Origin: Maricaulis parjimensis
Lineage (GTDB): Bacteria; Pseudomonadota; Alphaproteobacteria; Caulobacterales; Maricaulaceae
DNA: 64,000 nucleotides
NCBI RefSeq assembly: GCF_016817355.1
Contig: NZ_JADOTT010000009.1
Coordinates: 51,002 to 115,001, forward strand
Direction: 5' to 3'
Shown: one piece after another, positions 1 to 10,429 of the stretch
How the letters are laid out: every line of letters starts with the position of its first letter
Position numbering within the stretch: the stretch's first letter is position 1
Notes under the pieces: model-generated
Seen by the model: only the letters and a program-made list of their open reading frames with translations
Databases searched by the model: none
What the model was told of the DNA's origin: nothing
Position numbers and translations under genes: made by a program

Positions 1-249
1 GAGCTTGGAGAAGCGTGCCAGGCCGTCAAAGATGAACCCGCCCGAGAAGGCCTGGCCTTCACCGGAGACCAGGAAGAGTGCCGCAAGGCCCGCACCGGCC
101 AGCAGGGCCACGGTGAGCCACTGGACCAGCTTATTGGTCCCCTCGCCCTTCAGGAACACGCCCAGCATGAGCAGCGCCATGGCGCCGCCTGCCAGAAGCA
201 GTTCGGGAATGAGCAGGGACAGGTCCTGAGAAAGCATGTCCGCCGTCAT
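1..249 (-). CDS. nuoN: NADH-quinone oxidoreductase subunit N, 5' part only
   Basis: Membrane antiporter-like subunit of respiratory complex I. Only the first 83 codons lie in the window; the gene runs off the left edge. The start ATG at 249 opens MTADMLSQDLSLLIPELLLA, followed by two hydrophobic segments, as in NuoN. It follows nuoM by 12 bases, the usual last position in the nuo operon. The assignment rests on position plus the hydrophobic N-terminus, since the conserved proton-antiporter core is outside the window. Confidence 0.9.
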   Translation of the reverse strand, partial: MTADMLSQDLSLLIPELLLAGGAMALLMLGVFLKGEGTNKLVQWLTVALLAGAGLAALFLVSGEGQAFSGGFIFDGLARFSKL

Positions 250-261
250 GGCTCGCCTCTC

Positions 262-1776
262 CTACTGGGCCGCGGCGGGCAGAGCCGCCTGGTATTGGGT
301 GATCAGATTGTCGACCGAAGCCGCGGTGATGTCGGTAACAGCCGTCGAGGAAATGCCCAGCCACAGCGTCATGATGATGAGCGGCACGAAGATCGCCCAT
401 TCCATGCGGTTGAGGTCGGAGATGTTTTCCAGCTTCGGATTGGTGATCTCGCCGAAGACGACATTGCGATAGACGGTCAGCATGTACATGGCCGACAGGA
501 TGACGCCGACGGCAGCACCGGTGGCGATCCACCAGGACACCTGGAAGGCGCCGACCATGGTCATGATCTCACCGACAAAGCCCGACGTGCCCGGCAGGCC
601 GACATTGGCCATGGTGAACAGACCGAAGATGACGGCATAGACCGGCATTTTGTGCACGAGACCACCATAGAAGGCGATTTCGCGGGTGTGCATGCGGTCA
701 TAGATCACGCCGACGCAGAGGAAGAGCGCGCCGGAGATGAAGCCGTGGGAGATCATCTGGAAGATGGCGCCCTGCACCCCGGTCTCGTTCATCGCGAACA
801 GGCCCATCGTCACGAAACCCATATGGGCGACTGAGGAATAGGCGATCAGCTTCTTGATATCGGTCTGCCGGAAGGCCACCAGCGAGGTGTAGATGATGGC
901 AATGATCGACAGGGCGAAGACCAGCGGCGCGAAATAGTCCGAGGCTTCCGGGAACATGGGCAGCGAGAAGCGCAGGAAGCCATAGCCGCCCATTTTCAGC
1001 AGGATGCCGGCCAGGATGACCGAGCCCGCCGTCGGGGCCTGCACGTGCGCGTCCGGCAGCCAGGTATGGACCGGCCACATCGGCATCTTCACCGCAAAGG
1101 AGGCGAAGAAGGCCAGCCACATCCACATCTGCGCCTCTCGGGCGAAATCATGCTCCAGCAGCACGGTGATGTTGGTCGTGCCGGCCTGCAGGAACATGTA
1201 GATCATCGCCACCAGCATGAGCACGGAGCCCAGCAGGGTGTAGAGGAAGAATTTGAACGCGGCATAGACGCGGTTCTGGCCGCCCCAGACACCGATGATG
1301 ATGAACATCGGGATCAGGCCACCTTCGAAGAAGATGTAGAAGACCACCAGGTCGAGGGCGCAGAACACGCCGATCACCAGGGTTTCCAGCAGCAGGAAGG
1401 CGATCATGTAATCGGCCACGCGCTTCTGGATCGCCCCGGACGCCATGATGCAGAGCGGCATCAGGAAGGCGGTCAGCACGACGAAGAGCACGGAAATTCC
1501 GTCGACGCCAAGGCGGTAGCCCAGGCCGATCTGGGAGAGCCATTCGATCTCGTGGACGAATTGGAACCCGGCGGTGTCCCGGTCGAAGCTGAACAGAAGG
1601 ATCAGCGACAGGGCCAGCGTCACCATGGTCGCCACCCAGGCCACCAGGCGGGAATTCTTGTCGATCTGCGCCTGGTCTTCAGCGCGCGCGGTAAAGCGGA
1701 AGATCGCAATAACCAGCGCACCCAGGGCCGGGACGAAGGTCAGGATCGAAAGAAAGGCTTCGAACTCGCCAAACAT
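262..1776 (-). CDS. nuoM: NADH-quinone oxidoreductase subunit M
   Basis: Proton-pumping antiporter-like subunit of complex I in the inner membrane, 504 residues, the usual size. About 14 hydrophobic segments are visible. Family signatures include [14 protein letters not shown], the region [20 protein letters not shown] containing the conserved lysine and histidine, and [20 protein letters not shown]. The start abuts the nuoL stop codon with no gap, so translation is probably coupled. Nothing is missing. Confidence 0.98.
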   Translation of the reverse strand: MFGEFEAFLSILTFVPALGALVIAIFRFTARAEDQAQIDKNSRLVAWVATMVTLALSLILLFSFDRDTAGFQFVHEIEWLSQIGLGYRLGVDGISVLFVVLTAFLMPLCIMASGAIQKRVADYMIAFLLLETLVIGVFCALDLVVFYIFFEGGLIPMFIIIGVWGGQNRVYAAFKFFLYTLLGSVLMLVAMIYMFLQAGTTNITVLLEHDFAREAQMWMWLAFFASFAVKMPMWPVHTWLPDAHVQAPTAGSVILAGILLKMGGYGFLRFSLPMFPEASDYFAPLVFALSIIAIIYTSLVAFRQTDIKKLIAYSSVAHMGFVTMGLFAMNETGVQGAIFQMISHGFISGALFLCVGVIYDRMHTREIAFYGGLVHKMPVYAVIFGLFTMANVGLPGTSGFVGEIMTMVGAFQVSWWIATGAAVGVILSAMYMLTVYRNVVFGEITNPKLENISDLNRMEWAIFVPLIIMTLWLGISSTAVTDITAASVDNLITQYQAALPAAAQ

Positions 1777-3978
1777 CTAGTGGCCTCCTGCGCTGACCTG
1801 GGCCCAGAGCAGAAGCCCCAGCACACCGATCAGCATGACGAATGCATAGTGATAGAGATAACCCGACTGGGCCTTGGCGATGCGCTTGGCAGCCGCCAGC
1901 GTGGTTCCGGCGACACCATTGGGGCCCCAGCCATCAATGATGCGCATGTCGCCGACCTTCCAGAGAAGATCACCCAGCCCCTTCGCGCCGCGCACGAAGA
2001 TGAAGTGATAGATCTCGTCGAAATACCACTTGTTGGACAGGAAGCTGTGCAGCGGGCCGCCACGCGCGGCGATGCGGGCACCAATGCCTTCCTTGACGAT
2101 GTAGAACCAGACGGCACCGAAGAAGCCGAGCCAGGTCACGATGAAGGGCGCCCAGAGGACCCAGGTCGGCGGATGGTGTCCGCCATGATGTTCCTCATCG
2201 GCATGACCGGTATCAGCATGGGCCGGCTCGGCATGCGCGTCAGCGGCAGCATGCGTGTCGGCGGCATGGTCATCGGCCGCAGGGGCGGCATGATCATCCG
2301 TGACATGCGCGGTATCGGCATACTCGCTGCTACCCGGATAGCCCTCGGCATATTCCGGATAATTGCCTTCCGCATAGGGACCGGCCGGAAGTGCGTCGCC
2401 CCAGAAGTTGAAGGCGTCCTTGCCGACAAAGCTGTCCTTGAAGAAGGCACCGGCGAACACGGCACCAATGGCCAGCAGGACCAGCGGGCCGGTCATCACC
2501 CAGCTGCTGTCATGCGCGTGCTCGTAATCCTTCTGTTTGCCCCGGAAGGAGCCGTGGAAGGTCATGAAGATCAGGCGCCAGGAGTAGAAGCTGGTCAGCA
2601 GGGCTGCGACCACACCGATCCAGAAGGCCGGGAGACCGAAGAACAGGCCCTCCTGCCCCATCATGAAGGCTTCCTCGATGATCATGTCCTTGGAGTAGAA
2701 GCCGGCAAAGCCGAACCCGCCAAGCTCCAGGCCGAACAGGGTGAAGGGCGGCAAGCCCACACCCGTGAGGGCCAGCGTGCCGACGATCATCAGCACCCAG
2801 GTCATGGGCATCATCTTGTAGAGCCCGCCCATCTTGCGCATGTCCTGCTCGTCATGCAGGCCGTGAATGACGGCACCACAGCCAAGGAACAAGAGCGCCT
2901 TGAAGAAGGCGTGCGTGAACAGGTGGAACATGGCCGCCGAATACAGGCCCAGGCCTGCGGCGAAGAACATGTAGCCCAGCTGGGAACAGGTCGAATAGGC
3001 GACGACCCGCTTGATGTCGTTCTGGGCCAGGCCGACCGTGGCTGCGAACAGCGCCGTCACGGCACCGATCACGGTGACAATGGCCGAGGCCATCGGCGCC
3101 AGCTGGTAGATCTCGAAACTGCGGCACACCAGGAAGACACCGGCGGTCACCATGGTGGCGGCGTGGATCAGGGCGGAAACCGGCGTCGGGCCTTCCATCG
3201 CGTCCGGCAGCCAGACGTGCAGGAAGAATTGCGCCGACTTGCCCATCGCCCCGATGAAGAGGAGGAAGGCGATCAGCTCGATCGCATTGAAGCTCATCCC
3301 GAAGAAGGAGAGCGCGGCTTCCTGGGCGGGAACCGCCAGTTCGGAGCCCGCAATGGTCACGAGTTCATTGTGCGTGATGGCGTTGAAGACGGTCTCGAAA
3401 TTGACGCTGCCGAACACGGCGAAGATCGCCATGATGCCCAGCGCGAAGCCGAAATCGCCGACGCGGTTGGTCACGAAGGCCTTGATGGCGGCGTCATTGG
3501 CCGACTTCTTCTTGTACCAGAAGCCGATCAGCAGATAGGAGGCCAGACCCACGCCTTCCCAGCCGAAGAAGAGCTGGAGGAAGTTGTCGGCGGTCACCAG
3601 GGCCAGCATGGCGAAGGTGAAGAGCGACAGGTAGGAGAAGAAGCGCGCCCGGTGCGGATCGTGGGACATATAGCCCCAGGAATAGATGTGCACGAGCGAG
3701 GAGACCGAATTCACCACGACCAGCATCACGGCCGACAGATTGTCGATCTTGATGGCCCAGGAGACGTCGAAATCACCGACGCTCATCCAGTTGAGCACGT
3801 GGATCGTGTAGGTATTGCCGCCCATGGTGACGTCGAAGAAGACGATCCAGGACAGGATGGCCGACAGGACGACGGTCGCCGTGGTGACGATCTGGGCAGC
3901 CCGGTGGCCGATATAATTGCCGAACAGGCCGGCAAAAGCCGAAGCGAGGAGCGGCCCGAAGACGATAATAGGTGCCAT
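1777..3978 (-). CDS. nuoL: NADH-quinone oxidoreductase subunit L with a His/Asp/Ala-rich insert
   Basis: Distal proton-pumping subunit of complex I, with the long lateral helix. Family motifs such as FFGWEGVGLASYLLIGFWY, HVWLPDAMEGPTPVSALIHA and QNDIKRVVAYSTCSQLGYMF are intact. At 733 residues it is about 120 longer than the typical 613. Much of the excess lies in a hydrophilic stretch at about residues 545-605 that is very rich in His, Asp, Glu and Ala, just before a hydrophobic segment (WVLWAPFIVTWLGFFG). The insert keeps frame and the C-terminus is normal. It could bind metal or simply be a flexible linker; the sequence cannot tell. Confidence 0.97.
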   Translation of the reverse strand: MAPIIVFGPLLASAFAGLFGNYIGHRAAQIVTTATVVLSAILSWIVFFDVTMGGNTYTIHVLNWMSVGDFDVSWAIKIDNLSAVMLVVVNSVSSLVHIYSWGYMSHDPHRARFFSYLSLFTFAMLALVTADNFLQLFFGWEGVGLASYLLIGFWYKKKSANDAAIKAFVTNRVGDFGFALGIMAIFAVFGSVNFETVFNAITHNELVTIAGSELAVPAQEAALSFFGMSFNAIELIAFLLFIGAMGKSAQFFLHVWLPDAMEGPTPVSALIHAATMVTAGVFLVCRSFEIYQLAPMASAIVTVIGAVTALFAATVGLAQNDIKRVVAYSTCSQLGYMFFAAGLGLYSAAMFHLFTHAFFKALLFLGCGAVIHGLHDEQDMRKMGGLYKMMPMTWVLMIVGTLALTGVGLPPFTLFGLELGGFGFAGFYSKDMIIEEAFMMGQEGLFFGLPAFWIGVVAALLTSFYSWRLIFMTFHGSFRGKQKDYEHAHDSSWVMTGPLVLLAIGAVFAGAFFKDSFVGKDAFNFWGDALPAGPYAEGNYPEYAEGYPGSSEYADTAHVTDDHAAPAADDHAADTHAAADAHAEPAHADTGHADEEHHGGHHPPTWVLWAPFIVTWLGFFGAVWFYIVKEGIGARIAARGGPLHSFLSNKWYFDEIYHFIFVRGAKGLGDLLWKVGDMRIIDGWGPNGVAGTTLAAAKRIAKAQSGYLYHYAFVMLIGVLGLLLWAQVSAGGH

Positions 3979-3984
3979 GATCCC

Positions 3985-4296
3985 CTAGCCCTTCATCAGG
4001 TTGACGCCCTCAACCGAGATATCGCCCCGGTTGCGGAAGTAGACGACGAGAATGGCCAGACCCACAGCGGCTTCCGCTGCAGCGACGGTCAGAACGAAAA
4101 GCGCGAACACCTGGCCGGCCAGATCGCCGAGAAAGGCGGAGAAGGCGACGAGGTTCACATTCACCGAGAGGAGAATGAGCTCGATCGACATCAGCAGGAT
4201 GATGACGTTCTTCCGGTTCACGAAAATGCCGAACACACCGATGGTGAAGAGCACCGCGGCGACGGCGAGGTAATGCCCCAGCCCGATCTCCATCAT
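3985..4296 (-). CDS. nuoK: NADH-quinone oxidoreductase subunit K
   Basis: Small three-helix membrane subunit of complex I, 103 residues, the normal size. The conserved membrane glutamates are in [15 protein letters not shown] and [13 protein letters not shown]. The first codons are two ATGs in a row; the second (4293) gives the commoner length. The start overlaps the nuoJ stop by four bases, and nuoL follows after six bases. Confidence 0.98.
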   Translation of the reverse strand: MMEIGLGHYLAVAAVLFTIGVFGIFVNRKNVIILLMSIELILLSVNVNLVAFSAFLGDLAGQVFALFVLTVAAAEAAVGLAILVVYFRNRGDISVEGVNLMKG

Positions 4297-4904
4297 TCTC
4301 CAATCCCCTGTCCCGGCTTGATATCCAGCATTTCGATCGCCTCATTGCGGTCGCGGCCGACCTGGGCGGTCACGGACTGGCGCTTGACGCCTTCCTTGTG
4401 ACGCAGGGTCAGCACGATGGCGCCGATCATGGCGACCAGAAGCACCAGGCCGGCGGCCTGGAAGAAGTAGACATACTGGTCGTAGATGACCGTGCCGAGC
4501 GCCTCGATATTGCTCATCCCGTCCGGCATGGCGGCGGCGCGCAGGCTCTCGGCCTGGTCGGAGGCCTGCCAGGTGGCGACGGTCATGGCCAGCAGCGCGG
4601 CCAGAACGAGGGCGAAGGCCCCGCCCAGCGGCAGATAGCTGAGGAAGCCCTGTTTCAGCTCGGCGAAATCGATGTCCAGCATCATCACGACGAAGAGGAA
4701 GAGCACCGCGACCGCGCCGACATAGACAACGATCAGCAGCATCGCCAGGAACTCGGCGCCGAGCAGGACGAAGAGACCCGCGGCCGAGAAAAAGGCCAGG
4801 ATCAGGAACAGCACGGACCTGACCGGGTTACGGGCAATGACGACCATGAAGGCCGAGGCGATTGCCACTCCGGAAAAGGCCCAGAAGGCCAGTGATGCGA
4901 GCAT
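4293..4904 (-). CDS. nuoJ: NADH-quinone oxidoreductase subunit J
   Basis: Membrane subunit of complex I, 203 residues with five hydrophobic segments. The stretch [20 protein letters not shown], with the conserved tyrosine and glycine of helix 3, identifies NuoJ. The hydrophilic C-terminal tail after about residue 165 is slightly longer than in short homologues. It lies between nuoI (38 bases upstream) and nuoK (4-base overlap). Confidence 0.97.
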   Translation of the reverse strand: MLASLAFWAFSGVAIASAFMVVIARNPVRSVLFLILAFFSAAGLFVLLGAEFLAMLLIVVYVGAVAVLFLFVVMMLDIDFAELKQGFLSYLPLGGAFALVLAALLAMTVATWQASDQAESLRAAAMPDGMSNIEALGTVIYDQYVYFFQAAGLVLLVAMIGAIVLTLRHKEGVKRQSVTAQVGRDRNEAIEMLDIKPGQGIGE

Positions 4905-4942
4905 GATGCCCTCTTCCGTTTATTGTTCAGCCAATGCGCGCC

Positions 4943-5431
4943 CTAGCGGTACGGCGCATCGAGTTCCAAATTCTTGGCAATTTCCCGTTCCCAGCGATCG
5001 CCGTTCTCGAGGAGTTTTGCCTTGTCGTAGAAAAGTTCTTCGCGGGTTTCGGCGGCGAACTCGAAGTTCGGGCCTTCCACGATTGCATCCACCGGGCATG
5101 CCTCCTGGCAGTAACCGCAATAGATGCATTTGGTCATGTCGATGTCATAGCGCGTGGTCCGGCGCGAACCGTCCGAGCGCGGCTCGGCCTCGATCGTGAT
5201 CGCCTGGGCCGGGCAGATCGCTTCGCAGAGTTTGCACGCGATGCAGCGCTCTTCGCCGTTGGCATAACGGCGCAGGGCGTGCTGGCCGCGGAAGCGCGGG
5301 CTGAGCGGACCCTTTTCGAACGGGTAGTTCAGCGTCGCCTTCTTGGCGAAGAAATAGCGCATGCCCATCCCGAAGGCGGACCAGAAGTCCATCAGGAGCG
5401 CGCCGCGAATGGCCTGTGTCAGTCTGCTCAT
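4943..5431 (-). CDS. nuoI: NADH-quinone oxidoreductase subunit I
   Basis: Peripheral-arm ferredoxin-like subunit that carries clusters N6a and N6b toward N2. Both 4Fe-4S motifs are present in full: [16 protein letters not shown] and [16 protein letters not shown]. Its length of 162 residues matches alphaproteobacterial and mitochondrial (TYKY) homologues. It starts five bases after nuoH. Confidence 0.98.
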   Translation of the reverse strand: MSRLTQAIRGALLMDFWSAFGMGMRYFFAKKATLNYPFEKGPLSPRFRGQHALRRYANGEERCIACKLCEAICPAQAITIEAEPRSDGSRRTTRYDIDMTKCIYCGYCQEACPVDAIVEGPNFEFAAETREELFYDKAKLLENGDRWEREIAKNLELDAPYR

Positions 5432-5436
5432 CGAAC

Positions 5437-6513
5437 TTATCCTTGCGGGCCGTAGACAACGGCGGCGCCCACCAGGGCGACAGCCACCAGGGAGGTCGGC
5501 AGGAAGATCTTCCAGCCCAGACGCATCAGCTGGTCATAGCGGTAGCGGGGCACCAGCGCCTTCACCATGGCGAACATGAAGAAGAAGAAGACGACCTTTG
5601 CGGCGAACCAGAAGAAGTGCCAGGCCTGGGCGGCCAGATAGGGCCAGCCGTCGACGAAGGCGTCCGGGATCGGCGAATTCCAGCCACCGAAGAAGAGGAT
5701 CGTCGTCATCGCGCACATCAGCACGATGTTGAGATACTCACCCACCATGAAGAGGAGGTAGGGCGTGGAGGAATACTCGACCTGGTAACCGGCGACGAGT
5801 TCGGACTCGGCTTCCGGCAGGTCAAACGGCGGACGGTTGGTCTCGGCCAGGGCCGAGATGAAGAAGATCACCGCCATCGGGATCATCACCAGGAACATCG
5901 GCACCGGCCAGGCGTGGAAGGACAGGACGTTCCAGTTCCAGAACCCGCCATCCTGCAGGGCCACGATGTCCGACAGGCTCATCGAGCCGGCGAACAGCAG
6001 GACGGTGACGATGATGAAGCCGATCGAGACTTCATAGGACACCATCTGGGCCGCCGAGCGCAGCGCGCCGAGGAAGGGGTATTTCGAGTTGGAGGCCCAG
6101 CCGCCGATGATGATGCCGTAGACACCCAGCGAGGACATGGCGAAGAGGTAGAGAATACCGACATTGATGTCCGCAATCACCCAGCCCGGGGCGACCGGCA
6201 CAACGGCCCAGGTCACGAAGGCCAGGATCAGCGTGATCAGCGGCGCCAGCAGGTAGAGCGAACGGTCTGCGCCGGCCGGAACCACGATTTCCTTGAACAC
6301 GAACTTGAAGAAGTCCGCGAAGGATTGCAGCAGGCCGAAGGCACCGACGACGTTCGGGCCCTTGCGCATCTGCACAGCCGCCCAGACTTTCCGGTCCATC
6401 AGGAGGAGAAAGGCCAGGGAGATCAGCAGGACGATCACGAAGCCGAGGATCTGGCCGAGAACGGCCAACGTGCCCCAGAGCGGTCCGAATTGTGAAACCA
6501 GGTCGCTCATCAC
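5437..6513 (-). CDS. nuoH: NADH-quinone oxidoreductase subunit H
   Basis: Membrane subunit that forms most of the quinone-access channel of complex I, 358 residues with about eight helices. Signatures include [20 protein letters not shown] near the N-terminus and [20 protein letters not shown], the quinone-site acidic loop. The start directly follows the nuoG stop with no intervening base. Confidence 0.98.
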   Translation of the reverse strand: MMSDLVSQFGPLWGTLAVLGQILGFVIVLLISLAFLLLMDRKVWAAVQMRKGPNVVGAFGLLQSFADFFKFVFKEIVVPAGADRSLYLLAPLITLILAFVTWAVVPVAPGWVIADINVGILYLFAMSSLGVYGIIIGGWASNSKYPFLGALRSAAQMVSYEVSIGFIIVTVLLFAGSMSLSDIVALQDGGFWNWNVLSFHAWPVPMFLVMIPMAVIFFISALAETNRPPFDLPEAESELVAGYQVEYSSTPYLLFMVGEYLNIVLMCAMTTILFFGGWNSPIPDAFVDGWPYLAAQAWHFFWFAAKVVFFFFMFAMVKALVPRYRYDQLMRLGWKIFLPTSLVAVALVGAAVVYGPQG

Positions 6514-8607
6514 TTACTCCGCGGCTACGGCTGCCGGGGCATCCTTGAGCGCGGCGCAAGCGGCCAGCGTCTCAGAAGCCCGGGCGATCGGGTTGGTGAA
6601 GTAGAAATTCGACACGGCCGAGCCGAGCGGCGTGTCACCGACCTCGCCATCCGTGCCGATGGACTTGGCATCGAACTCCGCAGCGCCTTCAGCGCCCGGC
6701 GCGTGGTCGATCCCGCCCAGAACCGGCGTGTCGGCGAAGAGTTTCTGACGCAGCTCGACGAGATTGTTGTAGGGCAGCGTCTTGTTGAGGCGGTCCGACA
6801 GGGCGCGGAAAATGGCCCAGTTCTCTTTCGCTTCGCCTTTCGGGAAGACGGAGCGGAAGGCGAGCTGAACGCGGCCCTCGGTATTGGCGTAGATGCCGTC
6901 CTGTTCGGTCCAGGCGGCGCCCGGCAGGATCAGGTCGGCGCGGTGGGCACCGGCATCGCCGTGCGAGCCCACATAGATGACAAAGGCGCCATCCAGCTTG
7001 GCCATGTCGATCTCGTCGGCACCGAGCAGAACCACGGTTTCCATACCGCCCGACAGCATGCCGGTCGTGTCCTGACCGCCCTCACCCGGCAGGAAGCCGA
7101 GATCGAGGCCGGCGACACGGCTGGCCGCCGTGTGCAGGACGGAGAAACCATTCCAGTCTTCGGACACGGCACCGACCGAGGCGGCCAGATCGCCGGCCGC
7201 GCGCAGGATGGCACCACCATCCTCACCCGTCAGGGCCCCGGCGCCGAGAATGATCATCGGACGCTTGGCGTCTTTCAGGGTCTTGATGAAGCCGGAGCGC
7301 TTCTTCTTGAGGCCGGCCAGATCCTTGGCGGATGTGCCGACATGCTCGTAGTCATAGGTCAGGTCGACCGGCTCGCCGATGACGCCGACGGCGGTGTCAT
7401 TGTGCAGCCAGGTCTTGCGGATACGGGCATTGATGATCGCAGCTTCGGTGCGCGGATTGGCGCCCACGACGAGGATGGCATCGGCCTCCTCGATCCCGGC
7501 GATCGTGCCGTTGAACAGGTATTCCTGACGGGCACCGCCACCGATCTTGGCGCCATCCTGGCGGCAATCGATGGAGGCCACGCCGAGCGCGTCGGCGAGA
7601 TCCTTGGCGGCCTTCATCTCCTCGGCGGAGCAGAGATCGCCGGCAATCATGCCGATCTTGGAGGCGTCACCGGAAAGCTTTTCGGCGGCCACACCCAGGG
7701 CTTCACCCCAGGAAGCGGCGCGCAGCTTGCCGTTCTCGCGGATATAGGGCTTGTCGAGGCGCTGTTTGGACAGGCCTTCCCAAGCGTAGCGCGTCTTGTC
7801 GGAGATCCACTCCTCATTCACGCCCTCATGCACGCGCGGCAGGATGCGCAGCACGGCGGGGCCGCGATTGTCGACGCGGATGTTCGAGCCGACCGCGTCC
7901 ATCACATCAATGGTTTCGGTCTTCTTCAGCTCCCAGGGACGGGCGTTGAAGGCGTAGGGCTTGGAGGTCAGCGCGCCGACCGGGCAGAGATCGATGACAT
8001 TGCCGGAGAGTTCCGACGTCACGGCCTGTTCCAGATAGGTGGTGATCTCGGCATCCTCGCCGCGGCCGATCATGCCGATCTCCGGGACGCCCGCGACTTC
8101 CGTGATGAATCGGACGCAACGCGTGCACTGGATGCAGCGCGTCATCTCCGTCTTCACGATCGGACCCATTTCCTTGTCTTCCACGGCACGCTTGTTTTCC
8201 GGGAAGCGCGAGCCGGTGCGGCCATAGGTGATCGACTGGTCCTGCAGGTCGCATTCGCCGCCCTGGTCACAGATCGGGCAGTCGAGCGGGTGGTTGATGA
8301 GCAGGAACTCCATCACCCCTTCGCGCGCCTTCTTCACCATCGGCGAGAGCGTATTCATGGCCGGCGGTTCGCCATTCGGCCCGCCGCGCATGTCGCGCAC
8401 CTGCATGGCGCAGGAGGCGGCCGGTTTCGGCGCCCCGACAAGCTCGACCAGGCACATCCGGCAATTGCCGGCGACCGACAGGCGCTCGTGATAGCAGAAA
8501 CGCGGGATTTCCCGGCCGGCGGCTTCGGCAGCCTGCAACAGCGTGAAGGAGTTCGGTACTTCGACTTCTTCACCGTCGACTACGATTTTGCGAAGGTCGT
8601 CGCTCAT
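6514..8607 (-). CDS. nuoG: NADH-quinone oxidoreductase subunit G
   Basis: Largest peripheral-arm subunit, which relays electrons from the NuoEF module, 697 residues. The N-terminal 2Fe-2S region (CYHERLSVAGNCRMCLVE), the His-Cys cluster region (HPLDCPICDQGGECDLQDQS) and a further Cys set (CIQCTRCVRF) are all visible, followed by a molybdopterin oxidoreductase-like domain without its cofactor role. Its start overlaps the stop of the preceding membrane-protein gene by four bases. Confidence 0.97.
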   Translation of the reverse strand: MSDDLRKIVVDGEEVEVPNSFTLLQAAEAAGREIPRFCYHERLSVAGNCRMCLVELVGAPKPAASCAMQVRDMRGGPNGEPPAMNTLSPMVKKAREGVMEFLLINHPLDCPICDQGGECDLQDQSITYGRTGSRFPENKRAVEDKEMGPIVKTEMTRCIQCTRCVRFITEVAGVPEIGMIGRGEDAEITTYLEQAVTSELSGNVIDLCPVGALTSKPYAFNARPWELKKTETIDVMDAVGSNIRVDNRGPAVLRILPRVHEGVNEEWISDKTRYAWEGLSKQRLDKPYIRENGKLRAASWGEALGVAAEKLSGDASKIGMIAGDLCSAEEMKAAKDLADALGVASIDCRQDGAKIGGGARQEYLFNGTIAGIEEADAILVVGANPRTEAAIINARIRKTWLHNDTAVGVIGEPVDLTYDYEHVGTSAKDLAGLKKKRSGFIKTLKDAKRPMIILGAGALTGEDGGAILRAAGDLAASVGAVSEDWNGFSVLHTAASRVAGLDLGFLPGEGGQDTTGMLSGGMETVVLLGADEIDMAKLDGAFVIYVGSHGDAGAHRADLILPGAAWTEQDGIYANTEGRVQLAFRSVFPKGEAKENWAIFRALSDRLNKTLPYNNLVELRQKLFADTPVLGGIDHAPGAEGAAEFDAKSIGTDGEVGDTPLGSAVSNFYFTNPIARASETLAACAALKDAPAAVAAE

Positions 8608-9104
8608 GCTGCGATCCCTGCTGTTGTGGGCTTAGGCGCCCGAATCCAAAAAACTGTGCCCCAGGCAGCGCCAATCACGGCACCACCGAGAATGACCAGA
8701 ATTCCCGGCATGGTCAGAAGACCGAGCATGGCTGCGAGATCCCACACGACGCTTTGTTCACCCGCCCGTTGGAACGCAAACCAATCAGTCTGAAAAAGCG
8801 CCAGCCACATTGCGAGAAACAGGACGCCAAATGCCGATACGGCGGACAAAACACCAGCCGCTCCAGCAGTCGACCTTCCAAAGACAGCGAATATCTTTTG
8901 AACGCCGATCCACAGCGGCACGCCAAGGACTAGCAACGCGACTGCCCAAACGATCAGCTGAATAGCGGCGTAAACGGCTGCACCCGAAAGCACCGAGCCA
9001 TCACCTTCAAACTGAAGATAGACTGCAGCCTCAAAAGCCCCCCATACAGCCGGGAAAGCCGCTGCCGACAAAGCCGCCAGAACGTATGTGAGGAGAGTTC
9101 TCAC
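8604..9104 (-). CDS. unknown four-helix membrane protein inside the nuo operon
   Basis: I do not recognise this 166-residue protein. It has about four hydrophobic segments (residues 3-25, 42-62, 80-102 and 125-150) and no cysteine or nucleotide motif. It sits between nuoF (8-base gap) and nuoG (4-base ATGA overlap), so it is cotranscribed and translationally coupled to complex I genes. Its DNA looks visibly less GC-rich than the neighbouring nuo genes, which hints at a later insertion. It could be an assembly or accessory factor or a passenger; no function can be read from the sequence. Confidence 0.8.
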   Translation of the reverse strand: MRTLLTYVLAALSAAAFPAVWGAFEAAVYLQFEGDGSVLSGAAVYAAIQLIVWAVALLVLGVPLWIGVQKIFAVFGRSTAGAAGVLSAVSAFGVLFLAMWLALFQTDWFAFQRAGEQSVVWDLAAMLGLLTMPGILVILGGAVIGAAWGTVFWIRAPKPTTAGIAA

Positions 9105-9112
9105 AGTGCGCC

Positions 9113-10426
9113 CTACTCCGCCGCAACCTGGCTGACAAACACGGGTTTGCCGGCGCGGTAATTGTTGATGCGATCTTCGATCTCGCTACGGAAGTGGCGG
9201 ATCAGGCCCTGGACGGGCCAGGCGGCCGCGTCGCCGAGGGCGCAGATCGTGTGGCCTTCCACCTGACCGGCGACGTCAAGCAGCATGTCGATTTCCTCGA
9301 TCGTGCTTTCGCCGGCCGCCATGCGGGTCAGCACGCGCCACATCCAGCCGGTGCCTTCACGACACGGCGTGCACTGGCCGCAGCTTTCATGGCGGTAGAA
9401 GTAGGAGATGCGGGCGATCGCCTTCACCACGTCGGTGGACTTGTCCATGACGATGACGGCTGCGGTGCCGAGACCGGATTTGTGTGCCTGCAGGGCATCA
9501 AAATCCATCAGCACATCGTCGCAAATGTCTTTCGGAAGCAGGGAGACCGAGGAGCCGCCCGGAATGACGGCCTTCAGATTGTCCCAGCCGCCGCGCACGC
9601 CACCGGCATGCGTCTCGATGAGGGTCTTCATCGGGACCGACATGGTCTCTTCGATATTGCACGGCTTGTTCACATGGCCGGAGATCGAGAAGATCTTGGT
9701 GCCGACATTGCGCTCGCGACCGAAGGAGGAGAACCATTGCGCGCCGCGGCGCAGGATGGTGCCGGAGACCGCAATGGACTCCACATTGTTCACCGTGGTC
9801 GGGCAGCCATAGAGGCCGGCATTGGCCGGGAAAGGCGGTTTCAGGCGCGGTTGGCCCTTCTTGCCTTCCAGGCTTTCCAGCAGGGCCGTTTCCTCGCCGC
9901 AGATATAGGCGCCGGCGCCATGGTGGACATAGACGTGGAAGTCCCAGCCATTGACATTGTTGTCGCCGATCAGCTTGGCCTCATAGGCCTCCTTGACCGC
10001 TTTCTCGAGCGCCAGGCGCTCGGTGACATATTCGCCGCGCAGATAGATGTAGCAGGCATGGGCCTGCATCGCGAAGGAGGCGATCAGGCAGCCTTCGATC
10101 AGCAGGTGCGGATCATGACGCATGATCTCGCGGTCCTTGCACGTGCCCGGCTCGGATTCGTCGGCATTGACGACGAGATAGTGCGGGCGAGCCCCCACTT
10201 CCTTGGGCATGAAGGACCATTTCAGACCGGTCGGGAAACCGGCGCCACCGCGGCCGCGCAGGCCGGAGGCTTTCATCTGGTCGATGATCCAGTCACGGCC
10301 CTGTTGCAGGATCTCATTGGTGCCATTCCAGCAGCCGCGCTGCTTGGCGCCCTCGAGACCCGGGTCATGATGACCGAACAGGTTCGTGAAGATGCGGTCT
10401 TTATCCTGGAGGAGTTGCGTCGCCAT
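9113..10426 (-). CDS. nuoF: NADH-quinone oxidoreductase subunit F
   Basis: NADH-oxidising subunit, holding FMN and cluster N3, 437 residues. The NADH-binding glycine motif [13 protein letters not shown], the FMN region ([20 protein letters not shown]) and the cluster N3 motif [12 protein letters not shown] are intact. It lies three bases downstream of nuoE, the usual order. Confidence 0.98.
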   Translation of the reverse strand: MATQLLQDKDRIFTNLFGHHDPGLEGAKQRGCWNGTNEILQQGRDWIIDQMKASGLRGRGGAGFPTGLKWSFMPKEVGARPHYLVVNADESEPGTCKDREIMRHDPHLLIEGCLIASFAMQAHACYIYLRGEYVTERLALEKAVKEAYEAKLIGDNNVNGWDFHVYVHHGAGAYICGEETALLESLEGKKGQPRLKPPFPANAGLYGCPTTVNNVESIAVSGTILRRGAQWFSSFGRERNVGTKIFSISGHVNKPCNIEETMSVPMKTLIETHAGGVRGGWDNLKAVIPGGSSVSLLPKDICDDVLMDFDALQAHKSGLGTAAVIVMDKSTDVVKAIARISYFYRHESCGQCTPCREGTGWMWRVLTRMAAGESTIEEIDMLLDVAGQVEGHTICALGDAAAWPVQGLIRHFRSEIEDRINNYRAGKPVFVSQVAAE

Positions 10427-10429
10427 GGG

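Noticed and set aside
1045..4401. A very long open frame on the plus strand opposite nuoM-nuoL-nuoK-nuoJ
   Set aside because: It is the reverse-complement shadow of GC-rich coding sequence: composition is dominated by His, Asp, Gln, Gly and Arg, with no domain, while the minus strand encodes unmistakable complex I subunits.
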